DNA from: Carpediemonas membranifera
Lineage: Eukaryota; Fornicata
Assembly (NCBI GenBank): GCA_019828565.1
Contig: JAHDYR010000038.1
Coordinates: 682,001 to 746,000 of the forward strand
Direction: 5' to 3'
Length of the DNA: 64,000 nt
Position 1 is the first letter of the stretch; each line of letters opens with the position of its first letter. Shown in pieces: positions 1 through 9,231 of the stretch. A program made the position numbers and the translations under genes. The notes under the pieces are model-generated. The model was given only the letters and a program-made list of their open reading frames with translations. It made no database searches and was not told where the DNA came from.

Positions 1-2007
1 GGGCAGACCGAGTGCAAGTCCGTCACCGCGCCTGACACGTACACGCCCGTCAGTGGGGCCTGGTCCGAGCCAAAGGCCTGCCCCGAAGGCTTCACCAGTA
101 CCGCAAACCATCAAGGGTGTGTAGCTGGCCATATGGACTTCGTGGCTGGAATTTCAGACGTATACACGTTCTACGCCGACGCGTTCGTCAACGCCACAGA
201 GGGCCTCTACGCCGGCAGCTTCTCCTTCTCAGCCCTCCCGACCGGCTGCACTATGGTCTCGAGTAACAAGGTCCGCTGCACCCAGCCCGTCACCAGTCCG
301 ACGTTCACGGTGACGTTTACTGCAGGCGGAGAGTCGCACACGACGACCGCGACGCTCAAGCTGTTCAAAATGACCAGGCCGACCGCGCTTCCCCTAGCTC
401 TTCTTGTTGGAGGAGCCGACACCTCTCTGGCCCTCGACCTCGGATTTGACATCGCCCCTGCAGAACCCGACTGCCCTGTGGTATACTCGCTCAGCGGAGC
501 GCCTTCTTGGGCGACGGTCAATGAAACCGCGCTGATTCTGGCACCAGTTGGGTCGACTCCATCGTCGTCAGCCGCCAACCTGACAGTTACAAGCTGCGCA
601 GGTGTTGCCTCGACCAAGCACCTATCGCTGACGTATCTCGCGATTGACGGTTCTTCGAAGATCGCCCAATCTCCGACGAATAGCGTTGTGTTTGAGCCCA
701 TCAACGGCATGGCAGTCACCAACGTCACTATCGCTGGCCAGTCTGGCACCGTTATTATTGACGGGAATACGGGCGAGGCCATTTACGTGCCCATCGGGCC
801 GACTGCGAACGGGACGACGACGATGACTGTGACTCTCGCAGACGGCGGGTCGACGACGATGGAGGTCACCGTCCCCGCCATCCCGGTCGAGTACAACGTC
901 CCGTCCGAAGTCTGGTTAAGCGGCCACATGATGACTGCCCGCACGCTTGCCGTCAATGGGTCCTGCGCCGCCAGTCTCGAGGCCAGCTACCTTGGTGAGA
1001 CGAACGTGACGACCGCCGTCCTTGCCAACGGGTCCATGTATTGTGTCGCGACCGCCCCAACAACGCCCACGCTCCTCCGCGCCATGGAGTACGCTGTTTA
1101 CGCCGACGGGGCCGTTATGTCAAGCGGCAGCACCGAGCCCGAGAAGTTGTGCATCGGCATCCCCCAGACGGCCAGCAATTCGAACGCATCATTTGATGGT
1201 GCGCCTTCTTCACTCTTGTCATTCGGGATCAAGGTGAACTCCAAAATATTTACGGCCAATTCATACAACCATATCTACTCGGAGGACGGGCAAGTGTGCG
1301 TCGACATCAATGTTCGGTATGTCACGAGCATTGACTCTGACGATACCGTCGACGTCCTGAAGTCCGATAATATCCTCTCGGTCGACCTGCTGTACGCCTC
1401 AGTTTCCGTCTTTCACACGGACTTCGAGTTGCCTGGCGAGCCGTCCAACCTGGAGAAGCTTATCACTGTGGCGGTCGCAGCTTTGGCAGTGATTGTGGGC
1501 GTTGTTCTGCTGGTACTTTGCCTCGTCTGCTGCATTGCCCCCCCGCTCTGCGCTGCGCTGATCCTCCTCGTCGCCATCCTCAGCGTTCCTGTCCTCCTGC
1601 TGGCATCCCCAGTGATCGCTCTCGTCCTTTGCTGCATGTGCTGTTGCATGTGCTGCTGCTGCATCAGACGGTTACGCCGTAAGAAGAAGGCCCGCAAGAG
1701 CAAACATGCACTGGTCGTACCCGACCCTGTCATCATGGTGCCAGATGCCATCGAGGAGCAGGTTTTCTTGCCCCTGCCTGACAACCTCACTGCCCCCAGC
1801 CCCGGCGACCCCCTCTACCCGGCCGTGTCTGACTCCGCTGAGTCGGATAGTGAATCCGAATCTGAATCTGCGGGTGAGTCTGATACGAGCGATCCCCACT
1901 CGGTCGACCGTCCCGAGTCAGCTGCTGATAGCCCAGTCGTTCCCCAGGAGCCTACTGTCGAACCGCACCCCGCCTTCGAAGGTGACTCGGCGGACTTCAA
2001 CGAATGA
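1..2007 (+). CDS. Cys-rich type I membrane surface protein, 3' part (5' end outside window)
   Basis: The frame is open from base 1, so the gene starts upstream; the first in-window ATG (133) is not the true start. The visible 668 residues begin with a Cys-containing repeat tail (ACPEGFTST) like the GCC2/GCC3-type repeats of the large gene at 24659. An extracellular region rich in Thr, Ser and N-glycosylation sequons follows. Next comes a long hydrophobic segment at about 1460-1665 with a striking CCMCCCMCCCC run, then a basic stop-transfer (RRLRRKKKARKSK) and an acidic Ser/Glu/Asp cytoplasmic tail. The pre-membrane region (YNVPSEVWLSG, then LCIGIPQ) aligns with the equivalent part of the 1512-residue protein at 24659 (YTIPAPSNVIDG, VCVGLSG), so the two are paralogues. 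Role is inferred as adhesion or reception at the cell surface. AGTAAAG lies 3 nt after the TGA stop. Confidence 0.75.
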   Translation, partial: GQTECKSVTAPDTYTPVSGAWSEPKACPEGFTSTANHQGCVAGHMDFVAGISDVYTFYADAFVNATEGLYAGSFSFSALPTGCTMVSSNKVRCTQPVTSPTFTVTFTAGGESHTTTATLKLFKMTRPTALPLALLVGGADTSLALDLGFDIAPAEPDCPVVYSLSGAPSWATVNETALILAPVGSTPSSSAANLTVTSCAGVASTKHLSLTYLAIDGSSKIAQSPTNSVVFEPINGMAVTNVTIAGQSGTVIIDGNTGEAIYVPIGPTANGTTTMTVTLADGGSTTMEVTVPAIPVEYNVPSEVWLSGHMMTARTLAVNGSCAASLEASYLGETNVTTAVLANGSMYCVATAPTTPTLLRAMEYAVYADGAVMSSGSTEPEKLCIGIPQTASNSNASFDGAPSSLLSFGIKVNSKIFTANSYNHIYSEDGQVCVDINVRYVTSIDSDDTVDVLKSDNILSVDLLYASVSVFHTDFELPGEPSNLEKLITVAVAALAVIVGVVLLVLCLVCCIAPPLCAALILLVAILSVPVLLLASPVIALVLCCMCCCMCCCCIRRLRRKKKARKSKHALVVPDPVIMVPDAIEEQVFLPLPDNLTAPSPGDPLYPAVSDSAESDSESESESAGESDTSDPHSVDRPESAADSPVVPQEPTVEPHPAFEGDSADFNE

Positions 2008-2010
2008 ATG

Positions 2011-2017
2011 AGTAAAG
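2011..2017 (+). terminator. Candidate polyadenylation signal AGTAAAG
   Basis: AGTAAAG starts 3 nt after the TGA of the surface-protein gene. It matches the Giardia-type AGTRAAY pattern except for the last base and recurs after many genes in this window. Confidence 0.5.
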
Positions 2018-2269
2018 ATTGATAACAGTGGTGGCTGGCTTTGGTGTTGCCGGTCCTTTCTGATCGGATAGGCCAAACTAAACTGATAGCAGAATGACTT
2101 ACTTGATCAATCATTTACTGGCGTTTACATGACGAGTACTAGCAGGCACACAACAGTCAAACCGAGGACGGACTGAGTTCCGTCGATATAATCGTGCCCG
2201 TAGGCAAACACCATGCCGCCAGTTGTGGTGAGCTCTGTAAATCCTTTAGTGTGTCCATGGTTAAAGTGA

Positions 2270-2960
2270 CTCGACTGGAGTCACCCTGCGTGACTCCACC
2301 GAGTCATCTTCTGAACCCGAGCTGCCGACTGGGCAGGCATCGCGTACGCGTGCACCCACGACACCAGTGTTGTCGGCGAATGGCGAGCTGCACAGAATCA
2401 TGTCGCCAACCCTACTGACAGTTCACGCGGCAAAGTTGTCAGTGTCGATGTTAGAAGGGGTGAGTTGAACAGTCTCGTCCCATGCGCCGTCGTTCCTGTT
2501 GTACACGTGGGTGAGTTTGAGGTCAGGTAGAGCGTCTCCTCATCGAGAAGGATGCCGATCCCAAGGAAAGTCCACTCGCTCGGGTTGCAAGAAAGCGTAG
2601 CCACGGATTCCCAGGTCGACCCCGAGCGTTCGTATACATAGGCACTGCTGATACCACGCCCGCTTCATTGGACACCAGACTGACCACGACGGTCTCGCCA
2701 AGTAGAGCGACGGCATATCCGAACGATCCTCCGGTGTCGGGGTGGGGCGAGGTGAACCTGACCTGCTGATTCCAGGCCGAGCCGTCGTAGGAGAAGACGT
2801 AGGCGGCGCCAGCATTGGTAACTTCTAAGGTGTTGGCCCAAGGGGCGCCGATGAGAATGAAGTCGTCATATTCATATTCATGTATTCCTACGAGACACCA
2901 CGGCCCCTAGATGACTCCCAGCTGTCTGCTACTCGTCGTCCTCGAGGACGGCAGTCTCGG
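2270..2960 (-). pseudogene. Relic of an FG-GAP repeat surface-protein gene
   Basis: On the minus strand, 2641-2880 reads as typical FG-GAP/integrin-alpha blades: FILIGAPWAN, GAAYVFSYDGSAW, then GGSFGYAVALLGETVVVS. The same pattern continues in other frames (YVYERSGSTWESVA near 2600; VYNRNDGAWDETVQL near 2480; MILCSSPFADNTG near 2390). At least two frameshifts and in-frame stops break it. FG-GAP-like sequence (QTAGSHLGAVVS) also runs right of 2880 to about 2950, into the 5' end of what looks like the next plus-strand gene. The closest relative in the window is the FG-GAP half of the gene at 24659. No intact product is possible. Confidence 0.7.
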
Positions 2961-2996
2961 TTGGCCGGCTCAGAGTCGACGACAGTCGGCTTCATC

Positions 2997-4709
2997 ATGG
3001 GGGACCAGTGGACGAGCTGTTTGAAGGAGTACGGCGCTGCAAACATCTATGAGCTGAAGTGTGGCAATATTGATGTTGAAGGAACGATCAAGCGGCTTCA
3101 GACCCATGCTAACGGCAAACGGGTGAAGAACAAGCAGCTCAAGGGCTATCTGCTTCAGCAGAGGACAAAGCTGGCAAAGCTTCGTGCTTCTACGTCCTCT
3201 GAAGCTGACGAGGACCCCAGACTTTGGGCTATCCTCCGCCCCGAGGCCCGCGAGCACTTTGATCACGTGAACCACCGCGGCCTTGGCCAAATGCTCCTCC
3301 AGACGCTGGCCCCGCACACACTCTCCTCCCATTCGCCCTGGTACACCGTCAACCACCCCTTGCAGGTCAAGGGCGTCCTGACGATCTTCATTCACGGCAT
3401 GGACGGGGCGCAGTGGGACGCCCTCGAGGACGGCGTCCAGGAGATCCAGGAAAACACGCTGCATGTGGAGCAAAGCGATGCTGATCCGACAAAGATGTGG
3501 CCGGCGGACAGGCCGACCTCGTTCTGGATGGGGGCAGACGTCCGTGCTCTCCTGGGGGAGGTCAGGCCCAGAGAGGTCGACACCGTTTTCTACGACGGGA
3601 TGATGTGCCGGGGGACAAGGATCAAGCAGAAGGTGAAGCAGCGCACCGCCTCCCTCTGCGACTTCGTTCTCACCCAGGAAGAGATGGAGACTCACGCTTA
3701 CCCAGCCGTAGCCAAAGATTCATATGAATCTGCCATGTCGAATCTCAGGATCGCGACGATAGCCCAGGTCCGGCTCAAAGACGGGGCGCCTCTCCTGGCC
3801 ATGGACTGCGAGATGGTCGAGACGGAGTACGGCAGCGCGCTGGCCAGGGTCGCTGTCGTTGACGGGGCGACTCGGGCGACTGTGCTTGACATGCTGGTCA
3901 TGCCGGAGTCACCGGTCACTGATTATCTCACACCATATTCCGGCATTTCCGAGTCGACTCTGGTTGGAGTCACCAACACTCTGGCGGATGCCCAGGCTGC
4001 TGTCAGGAAGCTCATCGCGGACACAGCTGCGGCCCACGACCAGACCATGCCCATCCTGGTCGGCCACAGCCTGGAGAACGATCTGGGGGCTCTCCAGCTG
4101 GCCTACCCGCTCGTCCTCGACAGCGCCGTCATTTACTCCAAGGCCGGGAGCATTTTTAAGAAGAAGCTCTCAAAGTTGACTCGGCAATACCTGAAGCGCG
4201 AGATCCAGGAGGGCACTGACGGCCACTCCCCGGCCGAGGACGCCCTGGCTTCGCTCGAACTCTGCAAGCGGGCGATAGAGAAGGACGATCTTTCCTTCCG
4301 AGTCCCCACGCACGAGTTTGAGCCCCTGCCCAAGGTGCTGTGGGACGCCAAGACACTACTCCGGACAGAAGCGGTCGTGATCTCGGCAGATCCGGTGTAT
4401 TTGGATGAGTCAATCATCGGAGACTCGGCCACGGTCACTGCCCACCAGACTGCGGATGACGCTGAGACTGTCGCCTCAACTGTTTCCGTGCTCGATCGCC
4501 AGGGCGGGTCTACAGTGGCGGGTGTCCATAAGCTTCTCTGCATCTCATGTCTCGCTGCTGGGCAGGGTGTCGGCGGTCGGGTTCAGGCGATGGTGGACGC
4601 CGCGCCGGCCGGTTTCGTGATGATGGTGGTTGCCGTCCCTGATGCAGTGGAAGGGCAGGTGGACCTCAGCAGACCTGGGAGGGTTCTTGTGGCGACGAAG
4701 CAGCAGTAA
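2997..4709 (+). CDS. REXO/Rex1-like DEDDh 3'-5' RNA exonuclease
   Basis: The central exonuclease domain shows all DEDDh residues: D270 and E272 in LLAMDCEMVET, the second Asp in VGHSLENDLGAL, and His and Asp in GHSPAEDALASLEL. This spacing and the MDCEMV signature are typical of the REXO1/Rex1/Rnh70/REXO4 group, which trims 3' ends of rRNA, 5S RNA and tRNA precursors in the nucleus. The 250 residues before it have a basic N terminus with no clear domain; the C-terminal 120 residues are unassigned. The frame opens earlier (ATG 2880), but bases 2880-2950 belong to an FG-GAP relic on the other strand, so ATG 2997 (MGDQWTSCLKEYG) is preferred, giving 570 residues. The TAA stop lies inside AGTAAAA. 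The next gene starts 89 nt downstream and is also a DEDD nuclease. Confidence 0.8.
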   Translation: MGDQWTSCLKEYGAANIYELKCGNIDVEGTIKRLQTHANGKRVKNKQLKGYLLQQRTKLAKLRASTSSEADEDPRLWAILRPEAREHFDHVNHRGLGQMLLQTLAPHTLSSHSPWYTVNHPLQVKGVLTIFIHGMDGAQWDALEDGVQEIQENTLHVEQSDADPTKMWPADRPTSFWMGADVRALLGEVRPREVDTVFYDGMMCRGTRIKQKVKQRTASLCDFVLTQEEMETHAYPAVAKDSYESAMSNLRIATIAQVRLKDGAPLLAMDCEMVETEYGSALARVAVVDGATRATVLDMLVMPESPVTDYLTPYSGISESTLVGVTNTLADAQAAVRKLIADTAAAHDQTMPILVGHSLENDLGALQLAYPLVLDSAVIYSKAGSIFKKKLSKLTRQYLKREIQEGTDGHSPAEDALASLELCKRAIEKDDLSFRVPTHEFEPLPKVLWDAKTLLRTEAVVISADPVYLDESIIGDSATVTAHQTADDAETVASTVSVLDRQGGSTVAGVHKLLCISCLAAGQGVGGRVQAMVDAAPAGFVMMVVAVPDAVEGQVDLSRPGRVLVATKQQ

Positions 4710-4711
4710 AA
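4705..4711 (+). terminator. Candidate polyadenylation signal AGTAAAA overlapping the stop
   Basis: The TAA stop of the REXO-like gene is embedded in AGTAAAA, an arrangement repeated at the amylase, Mad3-like and RBR genes here. Confidence 0.45.
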
Positions 4712-4798
4712 TATGCGGTTTATGCACGTAAGTAGGAGGGAGACAGGGCAGTGTTGCGCAGTACTAGACTCGGCGTAACCTGCACACTCGTCAAATCG

Positions 4799-6511
4799 AT
4801 GGCTGAGAAAGTAGCAAAGAACGGAAAGGAGGCGTCCAGAAACGGAAGAGGTAAGAACAAGAAGGGAAAGAAGCCAGCACAACCGCAGGCTAGCCCTGGC
4901 TTCACCGAGGATGCGATCAAGGCCATGTGCACAGTTCTCGCCGTCCTTCCAGAGAACGCCCCTGTTATCGCACCAGTGGACTATCCTTTCACAGCCAAGG
5001 CGTGTATAGCATCCCTTCCATTCACCGCAGTTCAGGCCTACATCATCCAAACTGGCGTGGACGCGTACAATTCTTTCATGGCCCGCATCCGCCATACTGT
5101 GGACGTCCAGCAGTTCCTGTCGGACCGGGATTTCAAGGCCCCCAAGCTCCCAGCGGACGAGTTGGCCGTGCTCTCGAAGCTGGTCCCTGCAGTCGCGAAG
5201 ATGCTCAAGGCCCGCCACGCCACCCGCGACGTCGCTTCTATTGACGCCATTGCCGCTGCTGCAGTCCATGAGGCTGCCTTCCTTCACGGCCGCTCCGTGA
5301 CCGCGCTGTCTAAGCTGAAGAACGGGGCCAACTGTTCCATCATGGCCATCAAGGGCGAACTGGTCAGCGAGGAGCTCGTGGAGGACGTGAAGAGGTGTAA
5401 TAAGCTCATGGAGAAGCTCATCAAGCACGGCAAGGGAAAGGACCCTGCTTTCCGGCTTAGGTCGCCGACTGTCAAGCAGATACAGGCGATCGAGGGAGTC
5501 GAGGAGGTCTTGAATCTGCAGGATATCGAATTCATCGCCCAGTTGCACTCTGACATCACCACCTCGAAGCAGAGGATGGTCTCGCCCTGCATCGACACCA
5601 CGGCCGCCATTGGGGCCCACAACCTGAAGGACGTGAGGTTCACCAATGAAGAAAGCCTACTCATCGGCGAGGATCATGAGGTGCAGGGCAAACCTGCGCC
5701 CCTAGCTGCCGCCCTTAATCAAATGATGCGAGATGCCGAGGCGCTGATCAAACGCCAGGGCGGCCCCGGGGTGCGGCCCCTCGTTGTGCCGACCAACAAT
5801 CGCTGCAACTCGATCTCTGCCACCCAAGCCCGTCTCCGCCTCTTCATGTCGCCCGGCAGCGTTGAGGGTGTCCAGAGCTTCCTCGCCCTCGAGGACGCCC
5901 GACGGAAGGCCAGGGGTCTGGCTGTACCCCAGTGGAAGCTTGACTGCGTGGGGGCGCCCCAGTTCAGGTGCGGTGTGCCTGTGGTGGTCGTGAGCAACCC
6001 AAACCAGCTCATGAGCGAGGCGGCCGAGATCATGGGCAACAGCGTGCTCGGGTTCGATACTGAGTGGAAGCCGACGTTCAGGCCTGGCGAGAAGCCCACC
6101 CAGGTCGATCTCGTTCAGCTTGCTTCTGACCGCAAGTGCTGGGTCATTCAGACAAACTTCGCCGTGACAACCCCTGCCGCGAGGGAGATACTGGCCAAGT
6201 GCGTCGAGGGCCCCACTCTTGCGGGCGTGGGTGTGTCGGGCGATCAGAAGCTCCTTGAGCTCACCGTCGGCCGCAGCCTGGAGCTCAAGACGGCCGAACT
6301 CATGCAGCTCGGCAACAGGATGAAGCTCGCTAACAAGGGCCTCCAGTCCCTCGTGTGGCACGTTTGCGGGGAGGAGATGAAGAAGTCGAAGAAGCTCAGC
6401 ATGTTCAACTGGAGCCTGAGGAGCATCCCCCAGGCCAACCTGGACTATGCCGCGGCCGATGCGTGGGCAGGGCTGGTCCTATATAAGGCCATGGTCTCGG
6501 GTGAGGTGTGA
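4799..6511 (+). CDS. WRN-exonuclease/RNase D-like DEDDy 3'-5' exonuclease
   Basis: The C-terminal third (from about residue 400) is a DEDDy exonuclease domain. D420 and E422 lie in VLGFDTEWKP, the third acidic residue in GVGVSGDQKLLE, and Tyr and Asp in LDYAAADAWAGL (Y-x3-D). This is the arrangement of WRN-exo, EXD2 and RNase D, which degrade DNA or RNA from the 3' end. The first 40 residues are very basic (Lys/Arg/Gly), possibly nuclear targeting or nucleic-acid binding. The middle about 330 residues are mostly helical and unassigned. An in-frame ATG lies at 4751; ATG 4799 (MAEKVAKNGK) is preferred because the basic tail begins there, but either is possible. No helicase is fused. TGTAAAC lies 66 nt after the stop. 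Confidence 0.75.
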   Translation: MAEKVAKNGKEASRNGRGKNKKGKKPAQPQASPGFTEDAIKAMCTVLAVLPENAPVIAPVDYPFTAKACIASLPFTAVQAYIIQTGVDAYNSFMARIRHTVDVQQFLSDRDFKAPKLPADELAVLSKLVPAVAKMLKARHATRDVASIDAIAAAAVHEAAFLHGRSVTALSKLKNGANCSIMAIKGELVSEELVEDVKRCNKLMEKLIKHGKGKDPAFRLRSPTVKQIQAIEGVEEVLNLQDIEFIAQLHSDITTSKQRMVSPCIDTTAAIGAHNLKDVRFTNEESLLIGEDHEVQGKPAPLAAALNQMMRDAEALIKRQGGPGVRPLVVPTNNRCNSISATQARLRLFMSPGSVEGVQSFLALEDARRKARGLAVPQWKLDCVGAPQFRCGVPVVVVSNPNQLMSEAAEIMGNSVLGFDTEWKPTFRPGEKPTQVDLVQLASDRKCWVIQTNFAVTTPAAREILAKCVEGPTLAGVGVSGDQKLLELTVGRSLELKTAELMQLGNRMKLANKGLQSLVWHVCGEEMKKSKKLSMFNWSLRSIPQANLDYAAADAWAGLVLYKAMVSGEV

Positions 6512-6725
6512 TTCACATTCTTTCTCGATTGCGTATCTCGATTTGATTTTATCAAGATCAGAAATCGGGATTGGTGTGTAAACTGGTGATTGCGATCTTT
6601 GATTCCGTGTCAGATATGCGGTGAATATGGGATGCACCTGAAGTAAGAACTGAGACCGTTAGATCCTGGTTGTATCCTCCAGGTCAACGATGGTCAAAAC
6701 AAAAGCGCCTTCCAACCAATAACCA

Positions 6726-8153
6726 ATGATTCTCAAGTGCCTGCTTCTCGCCTTGCTTGTTGCTGGTTGTTTTGCTATTCATACCGCCGAGGAGTGGGAG
6801 AATGGCCGCGTTGTATACCAGGTCCTCACTGATCGTTATGCCCGCACAAACGGAGACACTTCTTCCTGCAACGACATCCGCAGGTACTGTGGTGGCACTT
6901 TCAAGGGCCTTGAGAACAACCTCGACAAGATTGCTGATCTTGGCTTCAACGCCATCTGGATTTCCCCCATCGTCTCTCAAATCGACGCGAACGACGGCGA
7001 TGGCTTCCACGGCTACTGGTTCAAGGACATCTATGAGATCAACTCCCACTTCGGCACTTCCGAGGACCTCAAGTCCCTCGTCAAGGCCGCGCACGCCAAG
7101 GACATATGGATCATGCTCGACGTCGTCTTCAATCATCCAGGCCCCATCGGTAACGACTTCAGCCAGATCAACCCGTTCAACAAGCCCGAGCACTACCACT
7201 CTGACTGCGAGATCACCAACTGGAATGACCAGAACAACGTCGAGTACTGCCGTTTGAGCGGGCTCCCCGACCTCGCCCAGTCTGGTGACAACATGAACCA
7301 ATGGGTGCACGACACCCTCATCTCATGGATCGAGGACGTTGTCAAGGAGTACGACATTGACGGGCTCCGCTGCGACACAGTGCCTGAGGTGCACACGACG
7401 TTCTGGGACGACATGTCCGCTGCCATCGACGGCGGCTACGCGGTCGGTGAGGTCTACAACGGCCGTGAGGACTACGTTGCTTCATACACCCACCACCTGC
7501 CCGCAGTTCTCTCGTATCCCATGTTCTTTACCCTGAACAACGTCTTCATCAACAGAAACGATATGTCCCAGATCGAGAGCACTTACCGGTCGTATGAGAA
7601 CAACGTCCGCGACATCCTCGCCCTCGGCACCTTTGCCGAGAACCACGACCAGCCCCGCTTCCTTCACCAGAGAAACGACGTCAAGGCGTTTGCCAGCATG
7701 CTTGCTTATACCCTCACCGCGGACGGTGTTCCGATCATGTACTACGGCGCGGAGAAGGGCTTTAACGGCGCCAACGACCCCTACAACCGCGAGCCGTACT
7801 GGTCCCGTTCAGGCTACGACAGCTACCTCTACCAAGTAATCAAGGCAATTGCCACCCTCCGCAAGGAGAACAAGGAGGAGTGGGGCAGCCAGAAGATGAC
7901 TTTCGGCCACGTCGAGGACGACCTCATCACGTACTGGAAGGGCAAGGTCTTTACCACGCTGACCAACGTCGGATCAGACGGGGCTGAGGTCCAGCGGTAC
8001 GCTAAGAAGCATCCGTATGCACCTGGCGAGACTGTGTGCAACGTGGTGTGGGGTGCCAAGGATTGCGTCGTTATTGAGAACGACGGGACCATGGAAGTCG
8101 CCCTTGAGTCCGGTGAGCCCAAGGTTTGGGTCCCTAAGAGCTGGGTGCAGTAA
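6726..8153 (+). CDS. Secreted alpha-amylase, GH13 (TAKA-amylase-like)
   Basis: A hydrolase of alpha-1,4-glucan linkages in starch or glycogen. The N terminus (MILKCLLLALLVAGCFA) is a clear signal peptide, so the enzyme is secreted or lumenal. All four conserved GH13 regions are present: DVVFNH, GLRCDTVPEV with nucleophile D217, VGEVYNG with acid/base E242, and FAENHDQPR with D308. Segments such as VLTDRYAR, RYCGGT and HGYW match the fungal TAKA-amylase group. Its 475 residues are near normal length, with a short C-terminal beta domain. It suits a phagotrophic protist that digests prey starch. The TAA stop lies within AGTAAAG. Confidence 0.92.
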   Translation: MILKCLLLALLVAGCFAIHTAEEWENGRVVYQVLTDRYARTNGDTSSCNDIRRYCGGTFKGLENNLDKIADLGFNAIWISPIVSQIDANDGDGFHGYWFKDIYEINSHFGTSEDLKSLVKAAHAKDIWIMLDVVFNHPGPIGNDFSQINPFNKPEHYHSDCEITNWNDQNNVEYCRLSGLPDLAQSGDNMNQWVHDTLISWIEDVVKEYDIDGLRCDTVPEVHTTFWDDMSAAIDGGYAVGEVYNGREDYVASYTHHLPAVLSYPMFFTLNNVFINRNDMSQIESTYRSYENNVRDILALGTFAENHDQPRFLHQRNDVKAFASMLAYTLTADGVPIMYYGAEKGFNGANDPYNREPYWSRSGYDSYLYQVIKAIATLRKENKEEWGSQKMTFGHVEDDLITYWKGKVFTTLTNVGSDGAEVQRYAKKHPYAPGETVCNVVWGAKDCVVIENDGTMEVALESGEPKVWVPKSWVQ

Positions 8154-8155
8154 AG
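8149..8155 (+). terminator. Candidate polyadenylation signal AGTAAAG overlapping the stop
   Basis: The TAA stop of the amylase gene sits inside AGTAAAG. Confidence 0.5.
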
Positions 8156-8277
8156 CTGCTTTATGTAATTTACTCTCCTGTATGTATGTGTCCGACAGCG
8201 TTATGTGGAGGTTGGCGTTTGGTTAGGAGTGAGTGACTTGCGTGTCCAGCAAGCAGGCTGTGGCATCATGACAAAGC

Positions 8278-8976
8278 CTAACAGAACAGCCACATCAGCA
8301 CTGCCTCAAGAATGCGGACCGCGCTCCGTCTGTTGCCCCAGTCGCGTCGTTGCCCCCTCTCCCTTGCCCCGTGGTCAAACCCTCGTCGTCTCCTCCCTGG
8401 CGCACCGCAGGTCGACCTCGGTGTTGCTGGCGCGTCCTCAACCAGTTCAAATGTCACAGTTGACATGAACCCAAGACTAACATAGCTTGGGCATTGCTCG
8501 CCCTCCTCGATGACTGTAATGTCCTCGCATGAGTATGACGGGAAGGAGCGCGGCGTCAGACTCAGCGACACCCCTGTTCTCTCGCGCATGGTTCGAGCTG
8601 CTTTCATCTCACTAGCTTGGGGTAGGGATGGGAGGTCGACGTCGTTCGTCTCGTCGTGCATGACGTCCTCGACTGGACCAAACGTCACGCCACAATCGTT
8701 CTTGAAGCTGCCGGCCGCAGTAATATCTCTAACTGGGTCTGCTCGGGTCTGACGCAGTCGAGCTTGCGTGCCCTGATGAAGCTTGCCGAGCTGCTCCAAA
8801 GCATTCCTGCCGTTAGCAGCGTCCTGGGCGAGCCGGTGCAGGAACCTGACCGAGGACACCTTCATACGCAATATACCGGCAATATCACTCATGTCATGAC
8901 CCCTTTCGTGGAGCTTGAGAGTGATGTCTGCCTTTTCGGTATTCTGAATGCACTTCCGAATCTCTTTGTTTCGCAT
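8278..8976 (-). CDS. Unknown helix-turn-helix-like protein with hydrophobic C-terminal tail (family copy A)
   Basis: Not assignable to a named family. It is a 232-residue protein with a recognisable sister at 23463-24230. The shared N-terminal 60 residues (KADITLKLHERGHDMSDIAGIL, followed by a second helix) look like a helix-turn-helix of the homeodomain-like/recombinase class. A variable acidic Ser-rich centre follows, then a shared VTFE-x-VED motif, an Arg-rich stretch and a short hydrophobic C-terminal end (VLMWLFC). In the sister the hydrophobic end is longer and resembles a tail anchor. A membrane-anchored DNA- or protein-binding adaptor is a speculation consistent with this layout. ATG 8976 is the natural start. 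Confidence 0.5.
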   Translation of the reverse strand: MRNKEIRKCIQNTEKADITLKLHERGHDMSDIAGILRMKVSSVRFLHRLAQDAANGRNALEQLGKLHQGTQARLRQTRADPVRDITAAGSFKNDCGVTFGPVEDVMHDETNDVDLPSLPQASEMKAARTMRERTGVSLSLTPRSFPSYSCEDITVIEEGEQCPSYVSLGFMSTVTFELVEDAPATPRSTCGAPGRRRRGFDHGARERGQRRDWGNRRSAVRILEAVLMWLFC

Positions 8977-9231
8977 TTCTTTCTAACCCAATTGTATCGT
9001 TTTAGATTCGGGCCGTTTTCTTCTTGGAAACCGCCCCTGACATGTTGCGAATCTATCCAACCATCGCGTAAAGAGTCAACGATGGTCAAGATGAACAATA
9101 AAACGCGGGGAAAGCGAAGAGTGCCAGGGGTGGAGAAGTTGGGGTGCGCCAACGGTGAGCATATGTCTTCACACGGCGACTATTTCTGAGTGATTCCCCG
9201 AGTCTTAACCTGCAAGTCAGTGATCGAACAT

